This document shows positions 38,763-45,974 of a stretch of 64,000 nucleotides of DNA, one piece after another. The stretch lies in the NCBI RefSeq assembly GCF_019931195.1, contig NZ_JAIOUO010000002.1, forward strand, positions 806,001-870,000, read 5' to 3'. The translations under genes were made by a program, and so were the position numbers. This DNA comes from Marinobacter sp. F4216. GTDB taxonomy: Bacteria > Pseudomonadota > Gammaproteobacteria > Pseudomonadales > Oleiphilaceae. The notes under the pieces were generated by a model that saw only the letters and a list, made by a program, of their open reading frames with translations, did no database searches and had not been told where the DNA came from. Each line of letters opens with the position of its first letter. The stretch's first letter is position 1.

Positions 38763-38957
38763 ATGGTATCCAGAAAAAAAGTCCCTGCTGACCGTGAGAC
38801 TGACCGGAAATTTTCGGTGTCGGCCAACCGCTCAAGCGCCAAGCATCGTGTGCGTTATGTCGAAACAGGGGGTGCTGGTGTTGATCTGGAGGAATGCACT
38901 TTCTGCGAAGTTAAGCCGGTTACCCGGTCGGAATCCCCGAACGCAGATGAGGATTGA
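38763..38957 (+). CDS. Hypothetical 64-residue hydrophilic protein
   Basis: An excellent ribosome site (GAGGAGAAGG, 38751-38760) sits just before the ATG at 38763. The product is 64 residues, highly charged, with a single Cys-x-x-Cys (CTFC near residue 45) and no membrane segment. The overlapping frame at 38749-38976 lacks such a site and is rejected. No family recognised. The gene ends 16 bp before the convergent pxpC stop. Confidence 0.55.
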   Translation: MVSRKKVPADRETDRKFSVSANRSSAKHRVRYVETGGAGVDLEECTFCEVKPVTRSESPNADED

Positions 38958-38972
38958 AGGATTTTCTTCCGG

Positions 38973-39920
38973 TTAACTCCAGACCAAATCTCCTTGTGAG
39001 GTCCAGCGAGACCGCCTGAATCGTTCCTCAAACAACACTCGTGCCGACTGAGCCTCAGAGATATCTATCCATCGAAACCCAATGGATTGACCTGGCCTGG
39101 CCTGAGCTAGTCGGTAGCAATCCACAGCGCAGAGGCTTCCCAATTTGGGGTAGCCACCGATGGTTTGCCGGTCCTGCAGCAGAATCACCGGATTACCATC
39201 CCCCGGCACCTGGACGGCACCAAACGCAATACCCTCGGACACGATCCCCTCTGGTGGCGTCCCCAGTGTGCCATTTTCCAGCCGGTAACCCATGCGGTCG
39301 GATTGGGAGCTGAGTTGATAGGTCGATGTGACAAAGCGTGCACGGTCAGTGCTAGAAAACCGCTCAAACTGGTAGCCGGGTACAACTCCCATTGTCAGGG
39401 GCGCGTCGTAGGCGGGTATCAGCTCTTCCGGAAAGTATCGGGCCAGTGTCGGCTGTTGCGAGACTCCGACCAATGAATCGCCTTCTTCGAGCGCGCTGAG
39501 CCCTGCAATCTGTTCCCGGACCACGACCGATTGACTATCAAATTTATGTGCACTGCGAAGGCCTCCTTTCACGGCGAGATACGTATGGCGCCCGGTGCCT
39601 GGCGTAGAAAAGCTGAGGCGGTCCCCGGCACGCAGTGCATAGCTTTGCCAAGCCGGCGCAGACACGCCGTTGATGGTGGCCTGACAGTCGGCACCAGCAA
39701 TCGCTATTGAGACATTTGCCAGTGCTTCCATGCTAAGCCCCCCGAGCGTCATTTCAAGGCAGGCATCATTGAGGTCGTTATCCAGCAATTTATTGCACGA
39801 CAGGAAAGCAAAGCGATCAGCGGCGCCGCCCTGGGCCAAACCGTGCCGCTGGTAATGCTGGCGGCCACTGTCCTGAATGGTGGTCCGTGGGCCCGGCTGC
39901 AAGACTCGAAAAAGTTTCAC
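38973..39920 (-). CDS. pxpC: 5-oxoprolinase subunit C (biotin-dependent carboxyltransferase-like, KipA family)
   Basis: Part of the prokaryotic ATP-dependent 5-oxoprolinase PxpABC, which opens 5-oxoproline to glutamate. The 315-residue protein carries the AHS2 domain: FRVLQPGPRTTIQDSGR at the start, then the central VVPGYQFERF and the ILLQDRQTIGGYPKLG motif. The start overlaps pxpB by 4 bases (ATGA). It is the last gene of the hemH-pxpABC run. Confidence 0.92.
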   Translation of the reverse strand: MKLFRVLQPGPRTTIQDSGRQHYQRHGLAQGGAADRFAFLSCNKLLDNDLNDACLEMTLGGLSMEALANVSIAIAGADCQATINGVSAPAWQSYALRAGDRLSFSTPGTGRHTYLAVKGGLRSAHKFDSQSVVVREQIAGLSALEEGDSLVGVSQQPTLARYFPEELIPAYDAPLTMGVVPGYQFERFSSTDRARFVTSTYQLSSQSDRMGYRLENGTLGTPPEGIVSEGIAFGAVQVPGDGNPVILLQDRQTIGGYPKLGSLCAVDCYRLAQARPGQSIGFRWIDISEAQSARVLFEERFRRSRWTSQGDLVWS

Positions 39921-40603
39921 AGTTCGCCTCCCAGAGCCAGGTATTCCACACGTGATACGGAGTGGAACGTCACCCGGTCACCAACCTTCAGAAGCGAGAG
40001 CGTTTCCGGGTCAAACATTCTGGTTGGGCTTCGGCCTATCAGGTTCCAGCCACCGGGTGACACCGCGGGGTAGATTGCGGTCTGCTGGTTGGCAATCCCG
40101 ACGCTGCCGGAAGGAACACGGCTTCTGGGTGTTTCCAGTCGTGGGGTGGCAATTTGCTCGTCAACCGAACCGAGGAACCCAAATCCCGGCATAAAGCCAA
40201 GGGCATAGACCTGATAGGTGGTGCCACAATGTCGGTCGATAACCTCCTGCACACGGAGGTTATGCATGTCTGCAATGCGCTGAAGGTCCGGGCCCGATTC
40301 ATCACTGTAATAGACGGGAATGTCATGGGTTTTCGGGGCGTGGGGCGCCGGTGAATCGTCGGATGTGAATGGCGTTGTTGCGCGGACCAGTTTCGAGAGC
40401 GTTGATTCCGCCCGTCGAAAATCGACCTGCAGAGGATCGTAAACCACGAGGATGGTGGTATAGGAGGGGATGATGTCTACCAGCCAGGGGGTGCAGGTTG
40501 CCTCAATGATTGAGCAGACTTGCGCAATGCGTGGTGTCAGGGTCGGGTCAATATGATCGCCCAGAGTGATCAGGATGCTGTCGTCTGACACGCTCTGGAT
40601 CAT
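39917..40603 (-). CDS. pxpB: 5-oxoprolinase subunit B (KipI family)
   Basis: AHS1/KipI-domain subunit of PxpABC. The start at 40603 (MIQSVSDDSILITLGDHID) overlaps the pxpA stop by 4 bases (ATGA) and gives 228 residues; an in-frame extension of 34 residues into pxpA is rejected. The motifs YALGFMPGFGFLG and PSGSVGIANQQTAIYP are typical of the family. In Bacillus KipI proteins also inhibit a sporulation kinase, but in this three-gene context the oxoprolinase role is far more likely. Confidence 0.92.
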   Translation of the reverse strand: MIQSVSDDSILITLGDHIDPTLTPRIAQVCSIIEATCTPWLVDIIPSYTTILVVYDPLQVDFRRAESTLSKLVRATTPFTSDDSPAPHAPKTHDIPVYYSDESGPDLQRIADMHNLRVQEVIDRHCGTTYQVYALGFMPGFGFLGSVDEQIATPRLETPRSRVPSGSVGIANQQTAIYPAVSPGGWNLIGRSPTRMFDPETLSLLKVGDRVTFHSVSRVEYLALGGEL

Positions 40604-41346
40604 GGACGAGACTTCGCCAGTGCCTCCCGGATTGCCACAATGGCCTGCAGGGCGGCTTCGTTGTCCCCGTGGACACACAGACTGTCCGCTGGCAGATCCA
40701 GCCATTGCCCCGTGTGGCTGGATACACCTTGCTCATGGGCGAATGACGTCGCCTGAGCCACGATGGTTTCCGGGTCGGTGTGGACGGCACCGGGCTGAGA
40801 TCGGGGGACCAGCTGGCCTTCGTCGGTGTAAGCCCGATCGGCAAAGGCTTCAAGAAGGACGGGCACGCCCATGGACTCGATGATGGAGCGTTGTTCCCGA
40901 TGCCGGCGGGTGGCCGGGATCATCAGGGGCAGATCCGACCGATAACTGGCTAAGGCCCGGGCGACGGTGCGCAGCAGGTCATCATCCTGCATCATGTCGT
41001 TATTGAGGGCGCCATGGGGCTTTACATACTGGATTTCAGCGCCTTCAGCGCGACACATGCCGTCCAGTGCGCCAAGCTGGTAGAGCAGCAGGGCGTGTAT
41101 CTCTTCGGGGGAGTGGGATATGGACCGGCGGCCAAAACCGGCAATGTCGTGGTAGGACGGATGGGCTCCAATTTCCACACCGTGTTTCAGGGCCAGGGCC
41201 ACGGTTTTACGCATCACCACGGGGTCGGCTGCGTGGAAACCGCAGGCGACATTGGCCATATCGATCAAGGGCATGACGGCTTCATCCTGGCCCATGGTCC
41301 AGGCACCGTAACTTTCCCCCAGATCGCAATTCAGTTTCATGGTCAT
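40600..41346 (-). CDS. pxpA: 5-oxoprolinase subunit A (LamB/YcsF family)
   Basis: A 248-residue LamB/YcsF protein. The family start KLNCDLGESYGAW and the motifs VACGFHAADP, GAHPSYHD and VKPHGALNNDM are all present. It overlaps hemH upstream and pxpB downstream by 4 bases each. Two possible start codons (MTM) differ by two residues. Confidence 0.94.
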   Translation of the reverse strand: MTMKLNCDLGESYGAWTMGQDEAVMPLIDMANVACGFHAADPVVMRKTVALALKHGVEIGAHPSYHDIAGFGRRSISHSPEEIHALLLYQLGALDGMCRAEGAEIQYVKPHGALNNDMMQDDDLLRTVARALASYRSDLPLMIPATRRHREQRSIIESMGVPVLLEAFADRAYTDEGQLVPRSQPGAVHTDPETIVAQATSFAHEQGVSSHTGQWLDLPADSLCVHGDNEAALQAIVAIREALAKSRP

Positions 41347-42452
41347 ACCGTCCTGCCAGGATAGGTGGCTTCCCGGCGTTCATCCGCGCGCTGCTGGCGG
41401 GCATCCAGTGTCTCAGCCTGATTGTTAGGCAGCGTCCAGCCCTGAAGGTTCTCGTCGATCAGCTTCACGAGAGCTTCAATGTGACCCGGCGTCGCGTTAA
41501 GCGCAGAGATATAGCTGAAGGCCTGGCCACCCGCCTCCATGAAGTACTCACGGTTCTCTTCGTTGATTTCTTCGATGGTCTCAAGGCAGTCCGCAGAGAA
41601 TCCGGGGCAGAATACATCGATTGACTTGACGCCTTGACCAGGCAGAGCTTTGAGCGTGTGGTCCGTATAGGGTTTCAGCCACTCTTCCCGTCCGAAGCGG
41701 GACTGGAAGGTCGTCAGATAATCATCGCCCGAGAGACCAAGGCGTTCGGCCAGAAGTCGCGACGTTTTGTGGCATTCGCAGTGATAGGGGTCGCCTTTCT
41801 GCAAATACTTCAGGGGAACGCCGTGATAGGACAGAATCAGCTTGTCGTTACGGCCATGATTCGCCCAGTGCGCTTCAATATGACGGGCCATGGCTTCGAT
41901 GTAGGGCGGGTAGTCCGGGTAGTGGCTCACGAAACGGAAATCAGGAAGCCAGCGCCGCCCCATGAAATCCTTGGCGATGGCGTCAAACGTCGACGCTGAC
42001 GTTGAGGCTGAGTACTGAGGGTAAAGAGGCACAACCAGCAGCTTGCGCACGCCTTGCTCCTGCATTTCATCCAGAACCCGTGAAATAGAGGGGTTGCCAT
42101 AGCGCATGGCGAAGCCAACCACGATGTTGTGCCCGTATTTTTCCCTCAGGCTGTCACGGATGAACTCCGCTTGCTTGGCCGTGTGGATCAGGAGCGGGGA
42201 CCCCTCAGGCTGCCAGACGCCGGCATAGGCCTTGGCGCTGCGGCGGGGACGAATTCTGAGGATGATGCCGTGAAGAATCAGCCACCAGATCGGACGTGGT
42301 ATTTCAACCACGCGGGGGTCCGAGAGAAATTCAGCAAGGTATCGACGCAGGGCAGAGGGGGTTGGTGCATCCGGTGTTCCAAGATTGGTGACAAGCACAC
42401 CGAGTTTGTCCGGCTGCCGGTGGCTGAAACTCTCTGAACCTTTGAAGCGCAT
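41343..42452 (-). CDS. hemH: Ferrochelatase
   Basis: Inserts Fe(II) into protoporphyrin IX, the last step of haem synthesis. The N-terminal GVLVTNLGTPDAPTPSALRRYL and the core LSYHGVPLKYLQKGDPYHCEC (catalytic His in SYHG) are seen, together with the PGFSADCLETIEEI motif. The 369-residue length is about 30 more than many homologues because of a C-terminal tail rich in Arg and Gln. The last 4 bases overlap the pxpA start, an unusual partnership. Confidence 0.95.
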   Translation of the reverse strand: MRFKGSESFSHRQPDKLGVLVTNLGTPDAPTPSALRRYLAEFLSDPRVVEIPRPIWWLILHGIILRIRPRRSAKAYAGVWQPEGSPLLIHTAKQAEFIRDSLREKYGHNIVVGFAMRYGNPSISRVLDEMQEQGVRKLLVVPLYPQYSASTSASTFDAIAKDFMGRRWLPDFRFVSHYPDYPPYIEAMARHIEAHWANHGRNDKLILSYHGVPLKYLQKGDPYHCECHKTSRLLAERLGLSGDDYLTTFQSRFGREEWLKPYTDHTLKALPGQGVKSIDVFCPGFSADCLETIEEINEENREYFMEAGGQAFSYISALNATPGHIEALVKLIDENLQGWTLPNNQAETLDARQQRADERREATYPGRTV

Positions 42453-42486
42453 AAATCATCCTGAAGCTGGTGAATGAGGTCCGTTT

Positions 42487-42918
42487 TCAGTCCCGGTGCT
42501 GCGCCTGCTGAGCGAGCCGTGGTGCCAGTGGGGTAATGTCGTAACCGGCGTTTCGCGCTTTGGTGAAGATCTCTTCTGCACCGGAATCTCTGGCTGCGCT
42601 CAATGCCCACAATACGGTGCAACGGGTTCCTGATCGGCAGAAAGCCAGTACGGGCTTCTCTGCGTCACGGATCATGGGCGCAAACTGATCCACATCGTGA
42701 TCGGTAATGTTGCCGGATTCGACGGGCATGTAGACCCAGTTCAGCCCCTGCTGCCGGGCAGCGGCTTCGATGTCGCTCATCAGGGGTTGGCCGAACTCCT
42801 CCTGGTCGGGGCGATTGGCTACCAGGGTCTGATAGCCAAGACGAGCGATTTCCGCAACGTCTTCGACAGATATCTGGGGCGCTACTGAAATAGTGTCATC
42901 GATCTTTCTGATATCCAT
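42487..42918 (-). CDS. DUF442/TIGR01244 family phosphatase-like (BLH-type) protein
   Basis: A 143-residue protein of the group fused to or encoded near sulfide-handling proteins (beta-lactamase hydrolase-like, DUF442). The tyrosine-phosphatase-like P-loop is FCRSGTRC near residue 94, and the N-terminal ISVAPQISVEDVAEIA is typical. It lies 94 bp downstream of the YeeE pair, with which it may cooperate in sulfur chemistry. Enzymatic activity is not established for this group. Confidence 0.82.
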   Translation of the reverse strand: MDIRKIDDTISVAPQISVEDVAEIARLGYQTLVANRPDQEEFGQPLMSDIEAAARQQGLNWVYMPVESGNITDHDVDQFAPMIRDAEKPVLAFCRSGTRCTVLWALSAARDSGAEEIFTKARNAGYDITPLAPRLAQQAQHRD

Positions 42919-43011
42919 TAGCTTTTGCCTTAAAAAACGAAAAATGGATGGTCGCCATCATCTCACATGCCTGGACCGGCTGTAAGGTGGCTGGCGACGT
43001 CCTGGCGGGAT

Positions 43012-43437
43012 TCAGGCCGCCTTTTTTCTGCGCTCGAGGAGGTCGAACAGGATCATGCCGCCAATCATTGAGGCAACGAAAACCGCAGCTTTGCCTTCGC
43101 CTGCCCCCAGGGCGACGAGACCGGGGCCAGGGCAGAAACCGGCGATGCCCCAGCCAATACCGAACACCAGGCTGCCAAACACCAGGCGCTTGTCGATCTG
43201 GTTGGACTGAGGAATGTTCATTTTAAGCCCCAGAAACGACAGGGTGCGTCGGCGTGCAACCGAAAAAGCCACAAGCCCGACGATGATGGCGCCGCCCATC
43301 ACGAAGGCCAGTGACGGATCCCAGAGACCGGCGAGATCCAGAAAACCAAGTACTTTTTCGGGGTTGGCCATGCCGGAAACAATCAGGCCGATGCCGAATA
43401 CCAGCCCGGCAATTAATGCTGCAAGGGTTTGTTTCAT
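43012..43437 (-). CDS. YeeE/YedE family sulfur transporter, half 2
   Basis: A 141-residue membrane protein with four hydrophobic segments. The YeeE/YedE motif FGIGWGIAGFCPGPGLVALG contains the conserved cysteine of the pore. The start at 43437 (MKQTLAALIAGLVFG) is preferred; an upstream in-frame extension of 75 residues would overlap the neighbouring gene. Together with the next gene upstream it makes up one YeeE-like transporter split in two halves. Thiosulfate or a related sulfur species is the likely cargo by family analogy. Confidence 0.88.
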   Translation of the reverse strand: MKQTLAALIAGLVFGIGLIVSGMANPEKVLGFLDLAGLWDPSLAFVMGGAIIVGLVAFSVARRRTLSFLGLKMNIPQSNQIDKRLVFGSLVFGIGWGIAGFCPGPGLVALGAGEGKAAVFVASMIGGMILFDLLERRKKAA

Positions 43438-43441
43438 GGAC

Positions 43442-43876
43442 TCAGACTCCCAGAATGTGGCGGATGACGAACACGGTGACAAACCCTGCCGCCATGAAGG
43501 AAAGCGTGGCGACGAGGGAACGAACCGACAGTCGGGACAATCCGCAGACACCGTGCCCGCTCGTACACCCGGACCCGTAACGGGTGCCCAGGCCAACCAG
43601 AAGGCCGGCAACAATGAGCGCGGGATAGCCGGCGTTAATCTCAATCGGTGGCAAGGCACCAAAGGCCAGCCACAGCAGGGGAGCTGCGATCAGGCCGCCG
43701 ACGAACGCAATGCGCCATGATGCGCCTCCCTGAGAGGGAGTGAGCAAACCGCCCAATATGCCGCTTATGCCGGCAATCCGGCCGTTGAACAGAAGGAAGA
43801 TGGCTGCCGCAACCCCGATGAGTATGCCGCCACTGAGCGCGGCCCATGGGGTGAAATCACTCCAGGCTATGGTCAT
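43442..43876 (-). CDS. YeeE/YedE family sulfur transporter, half 1
   Basis: A 144-residue membrane protein with the YeeE-type motif LGTRYGSGCTSGHGVCGLSR, whose two cysteines line the transport path. The start at 43876 (MTIAWSDFTPWAALSGG) fits the family. It ends 4 bp before the second half starts, so the two are surely co-translated. About 115 bp of AT-rich promoter region separates it from the TVP38 gene stop. Confidence 0.88.
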   Translation of the reverse strand: MTIAWSDFTPWAALSGGILIGVAAAIFLLFNGRIAGISGILGGLLTPSQGGASWRIAFVGGLIAAPLLWLAFGALPPIEINAGYPALIVAGLLVGLGTRYGSGCTSGHGVCGLSRLSVRSLVATLSFMAAGFVTVFVIRHILGV

Positions 43877-43992
43877 TGTTGATGACTCCGATTTAGTAAC
43901 CGAAAAGATTGAATGGACAAATAGTTGGGGCGATCTTACCAAAAAAAAAGGGTCATCGCGGGTGTGCGTGAAGTGTCCAGCAGCGTAGGGGC

Positions 43993-44682
43993 TTAATATC
44001 TTGGGGGGGGCTGATCGGATGCATTGGTCCGGTTCTTGTGTCGCTTTTGCAGCTTGCGGGCTCCAATCCAGAAAACCAGAAAAATACCGATAGCCACCCA
44101 CATAAGCGTTGCGTTCTGGCTTTTCACGGCACCAGAAAACATGACGTACGGCACGGCCTGGAGCATCTGCAGTGGCCAGTTGATGAGCATGTAGGTCCGC
44201 AGAGGCAATGTACCGCTGGCGAGAAGAACGTTTTTCACCATGTATGGCAGAACCGGCACAGCAACAAGCGCGACCGCCCAGTTAACCTGCGATGATTTGC
44301 CTAACCTGGGCGTGTTATAGCCGCGCTGGTCCAGAAAGCGCTTTACGACGGGCTTGATGTACGAATGCATGGCGGCATAGCAGATTAGCATCTGGCCGAA
44401 CATGGCCGCGCCAATGACCGCCATTCCCCAGGTGAAGCCGAATTTAACCCCGGCCATGATGCAGAACATGCTAAGGGGCACGCCCAGAAGCGGCAGAAAG
44501 ATCAGCGCGACCAGATACCACTCCGTGGCGGCATTCGGCTTCAGCAAAAAGTCTTTGAGCTGGACAAGAACCTGCCCGATATCGGTTGCAAAGGTGAGCA
44601 CCATCGCGATCACCACCATGGCAGCCAGGGTTAGCCCCAGCCAGAGAGTCGCCTGGCGTCGTTTTCTGCGGTTCGCGTTCAT
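43993..44682 (-). CDS. TVP38/TMEM64 (VTT/DedA-like) membrane protein
   Basis: A 229-residue inner-membrane protein of the SNARE-associated/VTT-domain group related to DedA, with about six hydrophobic segments. The characteristic pair of re-entrant segments is near LPLLGVPLSMFCIMAGVKFGFTWG and VAVPVLPYMVKNVLLASGT. The start at 44682 overlaps the glycosyltransferase stop by one base (TGATG). DedA-type proteins have been linked to lipid and polyprenyl-phosphate flipping, which would fit a glycolipid operon; this is inference. Confidence 0.85.
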   Translation of the reverse strand: MNANRRKRRQATLWLGLTLAAMVVIAMVLTFATDIGQVLVQLKDFLLKPNAATEWYLVALIFLPLLGVPLSMFCIMAGVKFGFTWGMAVIGAAMFGQMLICYAAMHSYIKPVVKRFLDQRGYNTPRLGKSSQVNWAVALVAVPVLPYMVKNVLLASGTLPLRTYMLINWPLQMLQAVPYVMFSGAVKSQNATLMWVAIGIFLVFWIGARKLQKRHKNRTNASDQPPPRY

Positions 44683-45974
44683 CAGGAAGCGCCCAGATCT
44701 TCGGTCAGGGTCTGTCCGACGGCGGTCAGTTTCTGTTGCAGTAACTGCCATTCCGCCTGCAGTTTCGCCGTGAGGTTATCCAGCACTGGGAATTCCTCGT
44801 TTCGGCTCAGCTCCGGTTCAAACCAGTCCAGTGTCTGGCGGTACCACCGAAGCAGTCTCTCGGCGCTGTACTGATCGGAAAAGCGTTTCGCCGTATCAAG
44901 TGCTGCTTTCCGCTTTTCCTGTCGTTTGTCCGGGGCATTGAGCAGGCTCTGACATTCGTCTGCAAACGCGTCGGCGGGTGTATTGTCCGGCAGCAACCGG
45001 CCATTGTCGTTGTCAACAACATCATCAACTCCAGGAGCTGATAGGGCGACCACCGGTGTACCTGCCGCCATGGCTTCAGTGACCACCATTCCCTGAGTTT
45101 CCGACTGTGAGGAAAACACAAAAAGATCCATGGCGGCGTAAGCGTCAACCAGATCCTGACCGCTGAGTTGTCCGAGCCAGACGATTTGTTCCGCAACCCC
45201 CGCTTCTTCAGCAGCGGCGCGCATATCGCGTTCGCTGGGGCCGGAACCGGCAATAATCCAGTGCACAGCAGGGTCCTGTCGCAGTACGCTGATGGCGGCA
45301 TCGCAGAGATAATCCAGATTCTTTTCCTTTGCCAGGCGACCGACATGGCCGATGATCCTGCTATCAGCGTTCAGCCCAAGGCGATGACGGGCCTGCGCCT
45401 GATCGACCTGGTTGAAGCGCTCCATGACGACACCGGTCGGAATCACCTCCACAGCGGTTTCGACGCCGCGTTTGCGGATCAGTGTCCGAATGCTGGTACT
45501 CGGTGCCACAACCGCATCACAGAGGTTGGCGTATTCGGTGGCAAGCTCCGCCGCAAATTGAGGCATCAGTGCAGACTGCTCACTGACGTAATGGGTGTAT
45601 TGTTCGTAACGGGTGTGGTGAGTGAACACCAGAGGCACCTGATAGCGACGCGCCATGCGCACGGCCGTATCGCCCAGCAGGAAGGGGTGATGACTGTGAA
45701 TCAGATCGAACGGCAACTCGTCGAGTAGGTTGGTCAGCGCAAAGGGAACCGGCAGGCGAACCGAGAAATCGCTGCCATTGTAGTTCTGGATGGCCGGCAC
45801 CCGGACGACATCATCTTGCAGTTCAAACAGCGGTTCCTCACTGTCGTCAAACTCGGGTGCGACTACGATGACCCGGTGCCCCTTGCTCCTTAACACCTGG
45901 GCCGTTTGTGAAACCGAATTGGCGACCCCGCCGACATGAGGCAGGTAGGTGTTAGTGAACATCAGAATGTTCAT
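44682..45974 (-). CDS. Glycosyltransferase family 4 (GT-B fold)
   Basis: A 430-residue GT4 enzyme. The N-terminal acceptor domain begins MNILMFTNTYLPHVGGVANS and contains FTHHTRYEQYTHYV. The C-terminal donor domain contains the GHVGRLAKEKNLDYL start and the EAMAAGTPVVAL nucleotide-sugar motif (Ex7E). The pattern is closest to lipid glucosyl- or mannosyltransferases such as diacylglycerol glucosyltransferases, but acceptor and donor cannot be fixed from sequence. The start lies within the last 23 bp of the upstream glycosidase gene. Confidence 0.88.
   Translation of the reverse strand: MNILMFTNTYLPHVGGVANSVSQTAQVLRSKGHRVIVVAPEFDDSEEPLFELQDDVVRVPAIQNYNGSDFSVRLPVPFALTNLLDELPFDLIHSHHPFLLGDTAVRMARRYQVPLVFTHHTRYEQYTHYVSEQSALMPQFAAELATEYANLCDAVVAPSTSIRTLIRKRGVETAVEVIPTGVVMERFNQVDQAQARHRLGLNADSRIIGHVGRLAKEKNLDYLCDAAISVLRQDPAVHWIIAGSGPSERDMRAAAEEAGVAEQIVWLGQLSGQDLVDAYAAMDLFVFSSQSETQGMVVTEAMAAGTPVVALSAPGVDDVVDNDNGRLLPDNTPADAFADECQSLLNAPDKRQEKRKAALDTAKRFSDQYSAERLLRWYRQTLDWFEPELSRNEEFPVLDNLTAKLQAEWQLLQQKLTAVGQTLTEDLGAS

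Noticed and set aside
38749..38976. 75-residue frame overlapping the small gene at 38763
   Set aside because: It starts inside the ribosome site of the 38763 gene, has no site of its own and runs towards the pxpC stop.
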